From NCBI RefSeq assembly GCF_900110835.1, contig NZ_FOJG01000002.1, positions 2,820,556 to 2,884,555 on the forward strand: DNA of 64,000 nt. The letters run 5' to 3'. A model generated the notes under the pieces. That model was not told the origin of the DNA, did not search any database, and saw only the letters and a list, made by a program, of their open reading frames with translations. Shown here piece by piece: positions 52,169 through 61,477 of this stretch; the stretch's first letter is position 1, and each line of letters opens with the position of its first letter. The DNA comes from Chitinophaga arvensicola. GTDB taxonomy: Bacteria; Bacteroidota; Bacteroidia; Chitinophagales; Chitinophagaceae. Made by a program: the position numbers and the translations under genes.

Positions 52169-54703
52169 TCAGGAAATGGTTTGCTGGAAATCGGGCTGAT
52201 ATTCCTCTCCGTACAATTTCCGGTAATCCCTTACGAAATTTTCAAAGGCGGCACGGGCGAGTGAATGTTTTCCGAGTATAACCAGCGCCTTGCATTTCCA
52301 TCTCATGACATCCTCATTCACGGGATCAAAGGCATACAGGTAATCGGCAATGCGCACCAGGTAAGCCGGATCTTCTTTAATATCGGTGGTGGTGGCAAAT
52401 TGCAGGAAGCGGTCGGTAATATCATTGGAGATATCTGACTTAAAGGGATCGAGCCACTCATGTTCTTCGGTGGGAAGGAAGCTTCCCCGTTGGATGATAC
52501 CCGCCATGTCTGTCATATCGGCGCGACCGGGCGCCGTTTGCCGCGCCCCGGCCAGGTAAGCCATATAATCGACATACAGTTGTTCCGTGGCTCTTATTTT
52601 CCAGTACCCGGTATCTTTTGAAATTTCACAACCGTCAATTTTATCAAGGATACTTTTGAGTTTGGCAATATTTACCGCCAGGTTGTTACGGGCGCTTTCG
52701 GGCGACTTATCAAACCAGAGCAGTTCTTTCAGTTTTTCTGCACTGATGCCCCGCTCCCATTTCACCGTATACAGCAAAATGATCAGGAATAATTCCTTAA
52801 TAAGGGGGGTGAATAATTTGGTGACCTCTGTGCCGGTGGAATCAAACACCTGGAAATCGCCAAAAAGATAAATCGCGTTTTGCTGGCGTTGCTGACCGGT
52901 AAAAACGATCTCTGTGGCGGCGGTAAACTGGGCAGGAGTCGCTTGTGGCGCTCCGGTACTCCTGATCACATTCCTTTTCTGCAGGCGTGCTAACCCACTC
53001 ACCAGCAATGTGAGCACGGTGATCAGGGCAATGGCCATCCACCAGGCCGGTTCTACACCTGCGGGATGGGGCAAGGGCATGGTTGCCGGGAACGGCGGAT
53101 CATAGAGAGAATAAATATTGACGGTGGTACGACTATGATCATCCGGGCTATACAGGGTAACGGCGATGAACCGCTTGTCAGCCGGGCTGTGGAACAGGTC
53201 CGCATAGGCATCCACATCCTGGAATTCAAAGGGAATTTTATCTCCCACTGCCTGAAACTCCGGGCTGGTGAGCGATCCCCGGATCATTTGCAGGGCGCTG
53301 TTGAATTTGTTTTTGGGAAATATCAACCCGTAATAGGCCTGGTCTTCTTTCCGGATCACCAGTGAATTGGCGAATACAAATTCTTCCGAGTCCTTTCTCA
53401 GTTCATACAGCTTTTTAAAAGTATGGGTGGTGGCGTTGTAATACTGGAAGTCGTACAGGTTTTTCGGATTCAGTACCTGTTTGCCGGATGTATTGCCATA
53501 GCCGCCCATCATATACACACCATTGCTGTCGGCCCCCACAGCAGCAAGGTAGCGGGGGGTGATGTTACTGGCAGTGGAATCGCGCTGGCCGGTGTTCATA
53601 ACGGGTACGCGGGTACTGAAAATATCATTTTTATAAATGAAGAAGCCGTAGCCATTAAACGTATACAATACACTATCGCCCTGGAGATATTTATTAAAGT
53701 GCCCGTAACCGGCGGCACGACCGGGGTTATCGAGGTACTTACTCCAGGAAAGGGAGTCGGTACGCAGACTTGCCAGGGAACTGAGGTCGCGGGAAAAGGT
53801 ATAAATTTCTTTGGTGGAAGGATTATATACCGATTGATAAGCGCTGTACAAACGTTGTTTACCGTTCGTGTAAGCGGCGGGTATTATTTTATTGGAAGCT
53901 ACCGGGTAACTGAACAGGGAGTCCTGTGTAATGAGATACAATATTCCTTTTTCCTTATTGAAAGCTACGCTGGCAGGGCCGTTTACAGAAAAGTGCTGGA
54001 GCGGCTGCCAGTTGCGGTGCATCTTTTTTATCCAGAGGGGGTTGAGTACTGTTCCTGGACGCCGGTCGCCCGTTTCTGCGGCGATGTTACCTTCTTCTTC
54101 GTTGAGGGGCCAGGTGTAGCGGAGCGCGCCATTTTCCTTCATCCGCACATTGCGGATCTTCATGGGTGGCACATCTGCATTGCGGAACGAGCGGTAGTCA
54201 TTTGCGCCAAAGAATACTTTGTAGCACGATTTCTCCGGAAAACTCACCTTTTCAGTGGAAGATTCGTTGTCGCGTGTTACGGTGAGCAATCCTTCGGGAT
54301 GATTAAATTTCAGGCAGATGGTGTGCCAATCGTCGGTTTTGCCCAGTCCGGGTACGCTGAAGGATATATGTGAATAACTATCACCCAGTACTACCCGGAA
54401 ATGCTTATCTCCGAATTTGGGATCATAGTCGTAAAGGATATCGATGTTTTTTTCTTCATTCTGGATGATGCGGACCACATAACCGAAGTAATTTTTCTGC
54501 TGTGGCACAAAGGCAATGTCGAAGGATAATTCAAAGCTGCCGTCGAAGCAGATGGATTTACCGGTTCCCAGTTCCAGCCCTGTCCGTTTGTCCTGTATCA
54601 CTTCATGACTGAAAAAGCCCAGCCCGTCTGTTTGACCGGAGGCGGTACTTGCACAGCATAGCAACAGGAAGATACATAGACAAAGATTGTGGAATTTTAT
54701 CAT
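52169..54703 (-). CDS. Membrane one-component regulator: LamG-like and Kelch-like sensor with SARP-like output domain
   Basis: This protein has 844 residues. A signal peptide precedes a LamG/concanavalin-like domain (about 25-215), then a propeller-like stretch to about 540 (VYMMGGYGNTSGKQ is Kelch-like). One membrane helix follows near 551-575 (AWWMAIALITVLTLLVSGLA). The cytosolic part begins with the winged helix IYLFGDFQVFDSTGTEVTKL, continuing LKELLWFDKSPESARNNLAV and DTGYWKI, then a helical BTAD-like domain. This is the output module of SARP-type activators placed behind a carbohydrate-binding-like sensor. It follows the permease on the same strand; its targets may include the operon below it. 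Confidence 0.82.
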   Translation of the reverse strand: MIKFHNLCLCIFLLLCCASTASGQTDGLGFFSHEVIQDKRTGLELGTGKSICFDGSFELSFDIAFVPQQKNYFGYVVRIIQNEEKNIDILYDYDPKFGDKHFRVVLGDSYSHISFSVPGLGKTDDWHTICLKFNHPEGLLTVTRDNESSTEKVSFPEKSCYKVFFGANDYRSFRNADVPPMKIRNVRMKENGALRYTWPLNEEEGNIAAETGDRRPGTVLNPLWIKKMHRNWQPLQHFSVNGPASVAFNKEKGILYLITQDSLFSYPVASNKIIPAAYTNGKQRLYSAYQSVYNPSTKEIYTFSRDLSSLASLRTDSLSWSKYLDNPGRAAGYGHFNKYLQGDSVLYTFNGYGFFIYKNDIFSTRVPVMNTGQRDSTASNITPRYLAAVGADSNGVYMMGGYGNTSGKQVLNPKNLYDFQYYNATTHTFKKLYELRKDSEEFVFANSLVIRKEDQAYYGLIFPKNKFNSALQMIRGSLTSPEFQAVGDKIPFEFQDVDAYADLFHSPADKRFIAVTLYSPDDHSRTTVNIYSLYDPPFPATMPLPHPAGVEPAWWMAIALITVLTLLVSGLARLQKRNVIRSTGAPQATPAQFTAATEIVFTGQQRQQNAIYLFGDFQVFDSTGTEVTKLFTPLIKELFLIILLYTVKWERGISAEKLKELLWFDKSPESARNNLAVNIAKLKSILDKIDGCEISKDTGYWKIRATEQLYVDYMAYLAGARQTAPGRADMTDMAGIIQRGSFLPTEEHEWLDPFKSDISNDITDRFLQFATTTDIKEDPAYLVRIADYLYAFDPVNEDVMRWKCKALVILGKHSLARAAFENFVRDYRKLYGEEYQPDFQQTIS

Positions 54704-54741
54704 TACCAGCTTTACTTAAAATAGATCCCTTTTAGGTGGCA

Positions 54742-54774
54742 TTACGGGGTAAAATACGAAATTTCACCCCGTAA
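54742..54774. promoter_or_regulatory. Dyad/hairpin between the permease and the SARP-like regulator
   Basis: TTACGGGGT (54742-54750) and ACCCCGTAA (54766-54774) pair, and after one mismatch AAAT pairs with ATTT, giving 13 pairs around a five-base loop. It lies about 75 bp after the permease stop and 40 bp before the regulator start, so it is either a terminator or an operator. Confidence 0.5.
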
Positions 54775-54847
54775 CCCGTGTTTTACCGGGAAATCAAAAG
54801 TAACAGGAATAATATTTATTCCAAAACCGCTTAAAACATTTTAGGCG

Positions 54848-57226
54848 TTATTCTGCCCGCATACTTTTCACCGGGTCTGCCAGCGCGGCCTTGATTGCCT
54901 GGTAGCTGATGGTGCCTACGGCAATCAGCAAGGCAATAAAGCCGGATAGGGCAAATACCCACCAGCCAATACTGATCCGGTAGGCGAAGACCTCCAGCCA
55001 CTTGTGCATGAAATACCAGGCTACCGGTGTGGCGATCACAAAGGAGATCAGCACCAGTTTAAGGAAATCTTTCGATAGCAGGTTCACAATATCCGCCACA
55101 GAAGCGCCCATCACTTTGCGGATACCAATTTCCCGGGTACGCTGGATGGCGCTGTAGGAAGCCAGTCCGAGTAAACCCAGGCAGGAAATCAGGATAGCCA
55201 GTACCGCGAAATTGAGGAAGAGTTTACCAAAGCGCTCTTCGGTACGGTATTGCCGGTCGAAGAATTCATCGAGGAAGAAATAATTAAACGGACGGTTGGG
55301 CATCAGGTTTTTCCACTTGCGCTTGATGGCGGCAATGGTACCGGACAAATCGCCCGGAGCCACCCGTACAGATACCATATCACAATCTCTTGGTTCCAGC
55401 CGCAATGTAAGCGGTTTGATATTTTCCTGCAGGGAGCGGAAATGAAAATCTTTTACCACGCCAATGATGGTTCCTTCGCGGCCCCATTGCCGGAAAGATC
55501 TGCCAATGGCTTCTGCCGGGGTGGCATAGCCAAACAGCTTTGACGCCGCCTCATTGATCACCATGGCATGGGTGGAGTCGGCACCGAAGTCCCGTGAAAA
55601 ACCGCGTCCGGCAAGTACTTTCACTTTATACTGCTGCAGGAAGTCGTAATCCACATCATACAGATCCAGGTTAGCCACCTGCATATCGCCCTGTTTATTC
55701 TGTATTTCTGAATAGGCACCATTTGTATTGCCACCGGGAATGCCCGAAGACATCGTCACATCACTTACTTTGGGAATATCTGTCAATCCTGCTTTAAAGG
55801 CTTCCCGCGCAGGATCGCCATGGGTATCTATGACCAGCATCTGGTCTTTCGCAAAGCCCAGGTCTTTGCTGTGGATATAGTGCATCTGCAGGTATACCAC
55901 GATGGTACCTGTGATCAGCGCAATGGAAATCGCAAATTGCGTCACCACCAGTCCTTTGCGGAGAAAGATCCCTTTGGTGCCTGTAGCAAAACGGCCTTTC
56001 AATACCGTTACCGGTTTAAAGGAAGACAGCACCAGCGCAGGATAGATCCCTGCTACCAGCCCTATCACAATGGCTCCTGCGAGCAAGGCCCCAATATACC
56101 AGCTATTGGCCAGCAGACCAGTACTGATGGTTTTACCCGCCAGCAGGTTAAACGTAGGCAGCAAGGCTACAAATAATATTACGGTTAACACAAACGCCAC
56201 TAAACACAGCAGCACACATTCGCCGATAAACTGCCGGATCAGTTCCTGTTTGGTAGCCCCTACTACCTTCCGGATACCTATCTCCTTGGCACGTTCTACC
56301 GACCTGGCGGTAGTAAGATTAATAAAGTTGATGCAGGCGATAAATAGAATAAAGATGGCAATAATGGAAAAAATATACACATTCGTGATGCTTCCTTTCT
56401 CAAAAGCAGGTCTGTCGGAATGCAGGTAGATCTGTTCCAGCGGGTGCAGCAGAATAGTAAAAAACATCTTGCGCTTTCTTCTTTCATCTCCATTATGACG
56501 CTCTACAAAATCAGGAAATTTGGCTTGCAGGGCAGCTGCATCGGTATTAGGTTTCAGCAGCAGGAAGGTCATGGCGCCAAAATTCCCCCATTGTTCATCC
56601 AACCCTTTGTTCATTTTTATAAGTGAAGACATGGATACCAGCATATCCGCCTTCATCTGGGAATTCTCGGGCATGTCTTCCATGACACCGGTCACGGTAG
56701 CGGGGGTTAAATCACCGGTCAGCAAAACGGTTTCCCCTACCGGGTTCTTGTCTGCGAAATATTTCTTTGCGGCCGTGCGACTCAGCACAATACTATTGAC
56801 GTCTTTCAATACGGTGGCGGGGTCGCCATGAACCAGTTTAAAATCAAATACCCGGAACATCGATGAATCTGCAAACAGCGTACGTTCTTCCTGGAAACTG
56901 ATATTACCTTTTTTCACCAGCAGGTTGCCACCACTGAAACGGGTAAACGCTTCCACTTCCGGAAAATCACGTTGCATATTCGGTCCAAACGGCCAGGGAG
57001 TACTACCACCTTTAATGGTTTCGCTGGGCGTTATCACATCACAACTCACCTGGTAAATACGATTTCCTTTGCTATGAAATTTATCATAGCTCATTTCAAA
57101 ATGAACATACAGGAAGATAAAAAAACAGGCAGTGAGGCCAATGGTGAGGCCCATGACATTGATAAAGGAAAAAACTTTATTTCTCCAGAGATTGCGCCAG
57201 GCAATTTTGAGATAATTCTTGAACAT
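54848..57226 (-). CDS. FtsX/MacB-type ABC transporter permease
   Basis: This protein has 792 residues; the ATG at 57226 (MFKNYLKIAWRNLWRNKVFS) is the usual start of this Bacteroidota family. The order is: TM helix, MacB-type periplasmic core, three TM helices of an FtsX domain with ERAKEIGIRKVVGATKQELI, a second TM and periplasmic core, and a second FtsX domain with TREIGIRKVMGASVADIV. No ATPase gene is adjacent, so it must pair with a subunit encoded elsewhere. Such permeases usually move lipoproteins, peptides or drugs out of the inner membrane, or act as mechanotransducers. Confidence 0.94.
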   Translation of the reverse strand: MFKNYLKIAWRNLWRNKVFSFINVMGLTIGLTACFFIFLYVHFEMSYDKFHSKGNRIYQVSCDVITPSETIKGGSTPWPFGPNMQRDFPEVEAFTRFSGGNLLVKKGNISFQEERTLFADSSMFRVFDFKLVHGDPATVLKDVNSIVLSRTAAKKYFADKNPVGETVLLTGDLTPATVTGVMEDMPENSQMKADMLVSMSSLIKMNKGLDEQWGNFGAMTFLLLKPNTDAAALQAKFPDFVERHNGDERRKRKMFFTILLHPLEQIYLHSDRPAFEKGSITNVYIFSIIAIFILFIACINFINLTTARSVERAKEIGIRKVVGATKQELIRQFIGECVLLCLVAFVLTVILFVALLPTFNLLAGKTISTGLLANSWYIGALLAGAIVIGLVAGIYPALVLSSFKPVTVLKGRFATGTKGIFLRKGLVVTQFAISIALITGTIVVYLQMHYIHSKDLGFAKDQMLVIDTHGDPAREAFKAGLTDIPKVSDVTMSSGIPGGNTNGAYSEIQNKQGDMQVANLDLYDVDYDFLQQYKVKVLAGRGFSRDFGADSTHAMVINEAASKLFGYATPAEAIGRSFRQWGREGTIIGVVKDFHFRSLQENIKPLTLRLEPRDCDMVSVRVAPGDLSGTIAAIKRKWKNLMPNRPFNYFFLDEFFDRQYRTEERFGKLFLNFAVLAILISCLGLLGLASYSAIQRTREIGIRKVMGASVADIVNLLSKDFLKLVLISFVIATPVAWYFMHKWLEVFAYRISIGWWVFALSGFIALLIAVGTISYQAIKAALADPVKSMRAE

Positions 57227-57328
57227 AGGGGTGATTTTATGCGTACGCAACCCGTGGTGCCGCGAAGGCGATGCCAGTGGTGGAGAGGTTTGAAACCAGG
57301 GAGAATTAAATGCAGGAAATTTATTATT

Positions 57329-57359
57329 TGTCCGGAAGTAATACAGGGGGTGTCCGGAA
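57329..57359. promoter_or_regulatory. TGTCCGGAA direct repeats in the permease upstream region
   Basis: TGTCCGGAA occurs at 57329-57337 and 57351-57359, 22 bp apart (two helical turns), about 105-130 bp upstream of the permease ATG and just downstream of the small ORF stop. This spacing suits a dimeric regulator bound on one face. Confidence 0.4.
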
Positions 57360-57384
57360 ATGGACGGGGTATAGGGAGAGGATT

Positions 57385-57552
57385 TTACCGGAGGTGTAAG
57401 TCTTTAGGAAGACCCGATTTTTCGAGGGAAACTTTTGCGGCCGCAGCTTTCTTTACGAAGTACTGTTCGTTGCCGAAGTCTTTCATATTATGGCAGACCT
57501 TAATATTCGAAGTCAGGTCGCTTATTTTTATTACTTCTTTTTTTGAAGGCAT
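57385..57552 (-). CDS. Small basic protein, 55 residues, unknown function
   Basis: An ATG-initiated ORF begins MPSKKEVIKISDLTSNIKVC and continues through HNMKDFGNEQYFVKKAAAA to LPKDLHLR, then TAA. The residue mix is protein-like: lysine-rich, one cysteine, a helical KKAAAAKVSLEKS stretch and no low-complexity shadow character. It reads toward the permease gene. Upstream on the minus strand a TTG, 16 bp and TAATTTCA could be a promoter, overlapped by the inverted repeat at 57598-57615. No family was recognised; a small regulator or modulator is possible. Confidence 0.5.
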   Translation of the reverse strand: MPSKKEVIKISDLTSNIKVCHNMKDFGNEQYFVKKAAAAKVSLEKSGLPKDLHLR

Positions 57553-57857
57553 AATTGACAGATGTTTGGTGAATGAAATTACGACTATTTAGTGGGTCAA
57601 CATATCACTATGTTGCGGGTTAACAATCTGCTACAAATCTAACACGCCGTTTCCCCTCATCCCCCAAATCCATGTTAATAAGAAACGATTAACACTTGCC
57701 TCCAAAAAACAAGAATCCGTCAACCTAATAGACCATCACAACGCGCCACCACAGCCCCTTTCAAAGTATTTCCGCATTGCGTAAATCGTTTTCCCGATTG
57801 AGTAGATAAGTTGAGGTATTCCACACGCACCTTTGTGCCGCAAAATTGCGACAGTAT
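57553..57857. other. Divergent intergenic region before the siderophore receptor
   Basis: No ORF is present. CAACATA (57598-57604) and TATGTTG (57609-57615) form an inverted repeat that could control the small ORF. CACCTTTG (57828-57835), one mismatch from TAnnTTTG and similar to CACTTTTG before the other TonB receptor, lies 22 bp before the receptor ATG, but no well-spaced TTG precedes it. No iron-box-like palindrome was seen. Confidence 0.45.
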
Positions 57858-60212
57858 ATGAAACAAATCAGCCTTTTTCTACTCTTACTTATACTCCCCT
57901 TCACCTTTACCTATGCCGGACTACCGGAAGAAGGAACCAACAACACCATCCAGGGCGTCATCACCACATCAGACGGCAGCCCGGCCACCAATGTCACCGT
58001 TATGCTCAAAGGCATCTCCAAAGGGATGATCACCAACCAGAGCGGCGAATTTCTCTTTAGAAACGTTCCGGATGGCACTTATCAACTGGAGGTTTCTATG
58101 ATCGGTTTTGAATCTATTCACCGCACCGTTACCGTTGGAAATGGTAAAAGTGTAGTGCTGCAGATAGAACTGAAAACCTCTTCCCGCAACCTGGAAGAAA
58201 TAGTAATCGCCACAGGCGGTAACCGCTTCGCCAAGAAAGAAAGCGAAGACGTGTCCAAACTACCGCTCCGAAACCTGGAGAATCCCCAGGTGTACAGCGT
58301 GGTAGGTAAAGAACTGATGAAAGAACAGCTGGTCACCGATTACAACAGCGCCTTTAAAAACATACCGGGAGCAGGTATTCCCATTGTATACAACCAGGGC
58401 AGAAGCTCCGCTACTTCCAGGGGCTTTACTACCGCCAACCTGGTACGCAACGGCGTGGGCAGCTTTGTATATACCAGTGTAGATCCCGCTAACCTGGAAA
58501 GAATTGAAGTGATCAAAGGCCCTTCTGCTACCTTGTTCGGCAGCACGTTATCATCCTTTGGCGGACTGTTTAACCGCGTGACGAAGAAGCCTTTTGAAAA
58601 TTTCAAGGGAGAAGTATCTTATTCTGGTGGTAGCTGGGATCTGAACCGACTCACCCTGGATATCAACACACCGGTAAATGAAGAGAAAACAGCACTGTTC
58701 CGCATCAATGGTGCCATTCACAGTGAACGCAGTTTCCAGGATGCCGGCTTCAGCAAAAATTACCTGCTGGCCCCCAGCTTCTCCTATAAAGTAAACGACA
58801 GGCTCACGATTTTACTCGATGCGGAAATGAGCGGCTATAAAGCCACTTCTCCGATGAGAATGAATCCTTACACCAAAGGAAAAGCACACAGCATCACAGA
58901 AATGGATCTTCCCTATAAGTTATCGTTTGCCAACAACTCCATGTTCTACAACAGTCAGCAGTTGAACGTTTTCGGGCAGATCAAATATAAACTTTCCGGA
59001 AAATGGACTTCTCAGACGGTCTTTTCCCGCACCCGCTCTACCTCCGATGGATTTACCACGCAAGTGAATGTAGTGAGCGACAGTACCCTGCGGCAGGCTG
59101 TTACCTCGCAAACCTATCCTTACTACGGTACCGATATACAACAGAACTTCATCGGTGATTTCCACATCGGGAATCTGCGTAACCGCCTGGTAGTAGGAGT
59201 AGATTTCTATAGCCTCCGCGCTTCCCGTAATGATACCATCGTGAATATGCCGGCGATGAATTACCGGAAACCGGGAGATGCCTATAACAATTTCAACAGG
59301 GATAACGTAACACCGATGTTTGCCAAACTGAAGTTCCTCACATTCGACAGCAACCGGGAAAATACCTACAGCGCTTACTTCTCTGATGTGATCAATGTAA
59401 CAGACAAATTACTCGTAATGGCCAGTCTCCGGTTGGATAATTATCATAACCTCGGCGCTTACTATGCCAGCAAAGATTCTACCGTTGGTAACTATACACA
59501 AACCGCCCTCTCTCCGAAATTCGGTATCGTATACCAGCTGATAAAAGATCGCCTCTCTGTTTTTGGTAACTACATGAACGGCTTCCAGAATCAATCCGGT
59601 ACCGATTATGACGGCAATACATTTAAACCTCAGCAGGCCAACCAGGTGGAAGGTGGTATCAAAGCAGATCTGTTTAATGAAAAGCTGAATGTAACATTGA
59701 GCTATTACGATATCTCTGTAACCAATTCCCTGTACGATGATCCTGCTCACGGCGGCTTCTCCTTACAGAATGGTACACAGCTCAGTAAAGGGTTTGAAGC
59801 AGAAGTGATTGCCAACCCCGTACCGGGATTGAATATCGTAGCCGGATACACCTACAACGAAAGTAAAATGGATAAGGCAGATGCGAAATTGCAGGGTTTA
59901 CGTCCTGCGTCTGCAGGCCCCGCCACACTGGCCAATCTATGGGTAAGCTACCGGCTCGTGCAGGGCAGTGCAAAAGGCCTCGGATTTGCTTTTGGAGGTA
60001 ACTATGGCAGCCAGTCTTTCCAGACCAATACCAACACCTTTGCCTTTACCATTCCGTCTTATACTGTGCTGGACGCTTCTGTTTTTTACGACAGACCGGT
60101 ATACCGACTGGGCTTAAAAGTAGATAACCTCACAAACGAAAAGTACTGGTCTGCACGACTGGCCGCACAGCCGCCTACCCGGATCACTGCTAACATGACG
60201 ATTAAATTCTGA
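57858..60212 (+). CDS. TonB-dependent siderophore-type receptor
   Basis: This protein has 784 residues; the ATG at 57858 gives a signal peptide (MKQISLFLLLLILPFTFTYA). Residues about 30-115 are a CarboxypepD_reg-like domain. The plug follows with the FhuA/FpvA-type signature RSSATSRGFTTANLVRNGVG, then VDPANLERIEVIKGPSATLF, and a barrel ending NEKYWSARLAAQPPTRITAN then MTIKF, typical of siderophore receptors. It probably imports ferric siderophores made by other organisms, since no siderophore synthesis gene is present. It is a single-gene unit with its own terminator. Confidence 0.92.
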   Translation: MKQISLFLLLLILPFTFTYAGLPEEGTNNTIQGVITTSDGSPATNVTVMLKGISKGMITNQSGEFLFRNVPDGTYQLEVSMIGFESIHRTVTVGNGKSVVLQIELKTSSRNLEEIVIATGGNRFAKKESEDVSKLPLRNLENPQVYSVVGKELMKEQLVTDYNSAFKNIPGAGIPIVYNQGRSSATSRGFTTANLVRNGVGSFVYTSVDPANLERIEVIKGPSATLFGSTLSSFGGLFNRVTKKPFENFKGEVSYSGGSWDLNRLTLDINTPVNEEKTALFRINGAIHSERSFQDAGFSKNYLLAPSFSYKVNDRLTILLDAEMSGYKATSPMRMNPYTKGKAHSITEMDLPYKLSFANNSMFYNSQQLNVFGQIKYKLSGKWTSQTVFSRTRSTSDGFTTQVNVVSDSTLRQAVTSQTYPYYGTDIQQNFIGDFHIGNLRNRLVVGVDFYSLRASRNDTIVNMPAMNYRKPGDAYNNFNRDNVTPMFAKLKFLTFDSNRENTYSAYFSDVINVTDKLLVMASLRLDNYHNLGAYYASKDSTVGNYTQTALSPKFGIVYQLIKDRLSVFGNYMNGFQNQSGTDYDGNTFKPQQANQVEGGIKADLFNEKLNVTLSYYDISVTNSLYDDPAHGGFSLQNGTQLSKGFEAEVIANPVPGLNIVAGYTYNESKMDKADAKLQGLRPASAGPATLANLWVSYRLVQGSAKGLGFAFGGNYGSQSFQTNTNTFAFTIPSYTVLDASVFYDRPVYRLGLKVDNLTNEKYWSARLAAQPPTRITANMTIKF

Positions 60213-60228
60213 TAACCTGCAACAGTAA

Positions 60229-60261
60229 AAAGGGCCGTCTCAAACAATGAGACGGCCCTTT
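60229..60261. terminator. Bidirectional intrinsic terminator
   Basis: AAAGGGCCGTCTCA (60229-60242) pairs perfectly with TGAGACGGCCCTTT (60248-60261) around a five-base loop, between the convergent siderophore receptor and metallophosphoesterase genes. Confidence 0.9.
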
Positions 60262-60280
60262 ACAATTTATAAACCAGCTA

Positions 60281-61462
60281 TTATCCTTTCTTTTTCAGAT
60301 CTACGGTAATCGTTTTACCCCATTGAACCGGAGTAGCAGGTGTACCGGGAACACTGTTCCAGTAGCACTCACGCAGGGTTAACTGCATCGTTGCGGGATC
60401 CAGTGCGGCAAACAGGTAAGTGAGTTTTGTTTCATCCGCTGCAGATACCAGGCCTTTCATCGGCGAATCAGCGCTGGCAGCAGCCAGGGATACGTCGTTA
60501 TCCGGACCGGTCCAGGTATAGAACTTACTTTCGTGTACGTGTCCGTGCAGGTACAGGCGGATATTGGTATGCTGCTTCAGGAAAGCGGCAAATGCACGCT
60601 GTTCAATTACACCGGCTACCGAGGCAGAGGTACCATCCTTGAAATGTTCATCCAGTACGTTATCAAATTTATCCGTGTTGTTGATACCATGATCACCGTT
60701 TGGATTGGTAAAGTGATTGGATACTACTGCAGGCTGATCATGCGCTACGATCACTACCGGTGTTTCCGTTTTCACATTCTGCAGATCTTTGTTCAGCCAG
60801 ATTCTCACTGCGGAATCAGGCCACATCTGGATAAAGCAGAAGTGTACACCTGCGATATCGCGGGAGTAATTGATACGGTCGCCGTTGTAGCTGTAGCTGA
60901 TCGGTGTTCTCAGCAGCGATGGCTTCAGCATCAGGTTATAGATCTCCGCCATAGAGCTGGCATCTGTTAATGGCTGCATTTTAGCATAGTAACCGATGGT
61001 ATTGGATACATCATGGTTACCGGGTACCATCAGGAAACCGGCAGGTTGGTTCTGCTGGTTCTTCAGGGTAAGACTGGTCAGGTAATCAGCTTTGAACTGT
61101 GTCCAGGATACAGCGGCAGTTTGCACGTTTGCACTCACTTCCATACGGTTGGCAATATCACCGGCTTCTATTACATAATCCACTGAACCGATCTTTTTAC
61201 CGGCATTCACACCACCATCGGATGGCAGGGTTAAAGCAGGGAGGGTATTCATACTCGCTACCATCGCAGCATTTACCGTATGTGCATCTACGTTGGCGCC
61301 ACCACGGAAAGCGGGACGGGTAATACCGTAGTGCGCATCGGAGGTAAATACAAACTGGATGGTGGAAGGGGTTTCTTCCTTTACGGGATCGTCATTCTTC
61401 TTACATCCGGAGATGGCGGCAACTGCCAGCAATGGAAGAAAGTAGGCTACTTTCATTTTCAT
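60281..61462 (-). CDS. Calcineurin-like metallophosphoesterase lipoprotein
   Basis: This 393-residue lipoprotein has a lipobox ending ISGC (Cys20). The phosphoesterase metal motifs appear in order: TSDAHYG, EAGDIAN, VPGNHDVS, VAHDQP and LHGHVHE. It differs from the purple-acid-type enzyme at 28308 by lacking the fibronectin-like N-terminus. It is the third gene of a minus-strand series after a beta-helix and a beta-propeller lipoprotein, the same order as at 25926-29876. Hydrolysis of phosphate mono- or diesters at the cell envelope is likely. Confidence 0.92.
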   Translation of the reverse strand: MKMKVAYFLPLLAVAAISGCKKNDDPVKEETPSTIQFVFTSDAHYGITRPAFRGGANVDAHTVNAAMVASMNTLPALTLPSDGGVNAGKKIGSVDYVIEAGDIANRMEVSANVQTAAVSWTQFKADYLTSLTLKNQQNQPAGFLMVPGNHDVSNTIGYYAKMQPLTDASSMAEIYNLMLKPSLLRTPISYSYNGDRINYSRDIAGVHFCFIQMWPDSAVRIWLNKDLQNVKTETPVVIVAHDQPAVVSNHFTNPNGDHGINNTDKFDNVLDEHFKDGTSASVAGVIEQRAFAAFLKQHTNIRLYLHGHVHESKFYTWTGPDNDVSLAAASADSPMKGLVSAADETKLTYLFAALDPATMQLTLRECYWNSVPGTPATPVQWGKTITVDLKKKG

Positions 61463-61477
61463 ATACAGGATTAAATT

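Noticed and set aside
56972..57592. Plus-strand open frame of 206 codons extending into the intergenic region
   Set aside because: Its first part is antisense to the permease and the rest is Arg/Cys-rich with no protein character. The minus-strand 55-codon ORF at 57385-57552 is more convincing there.
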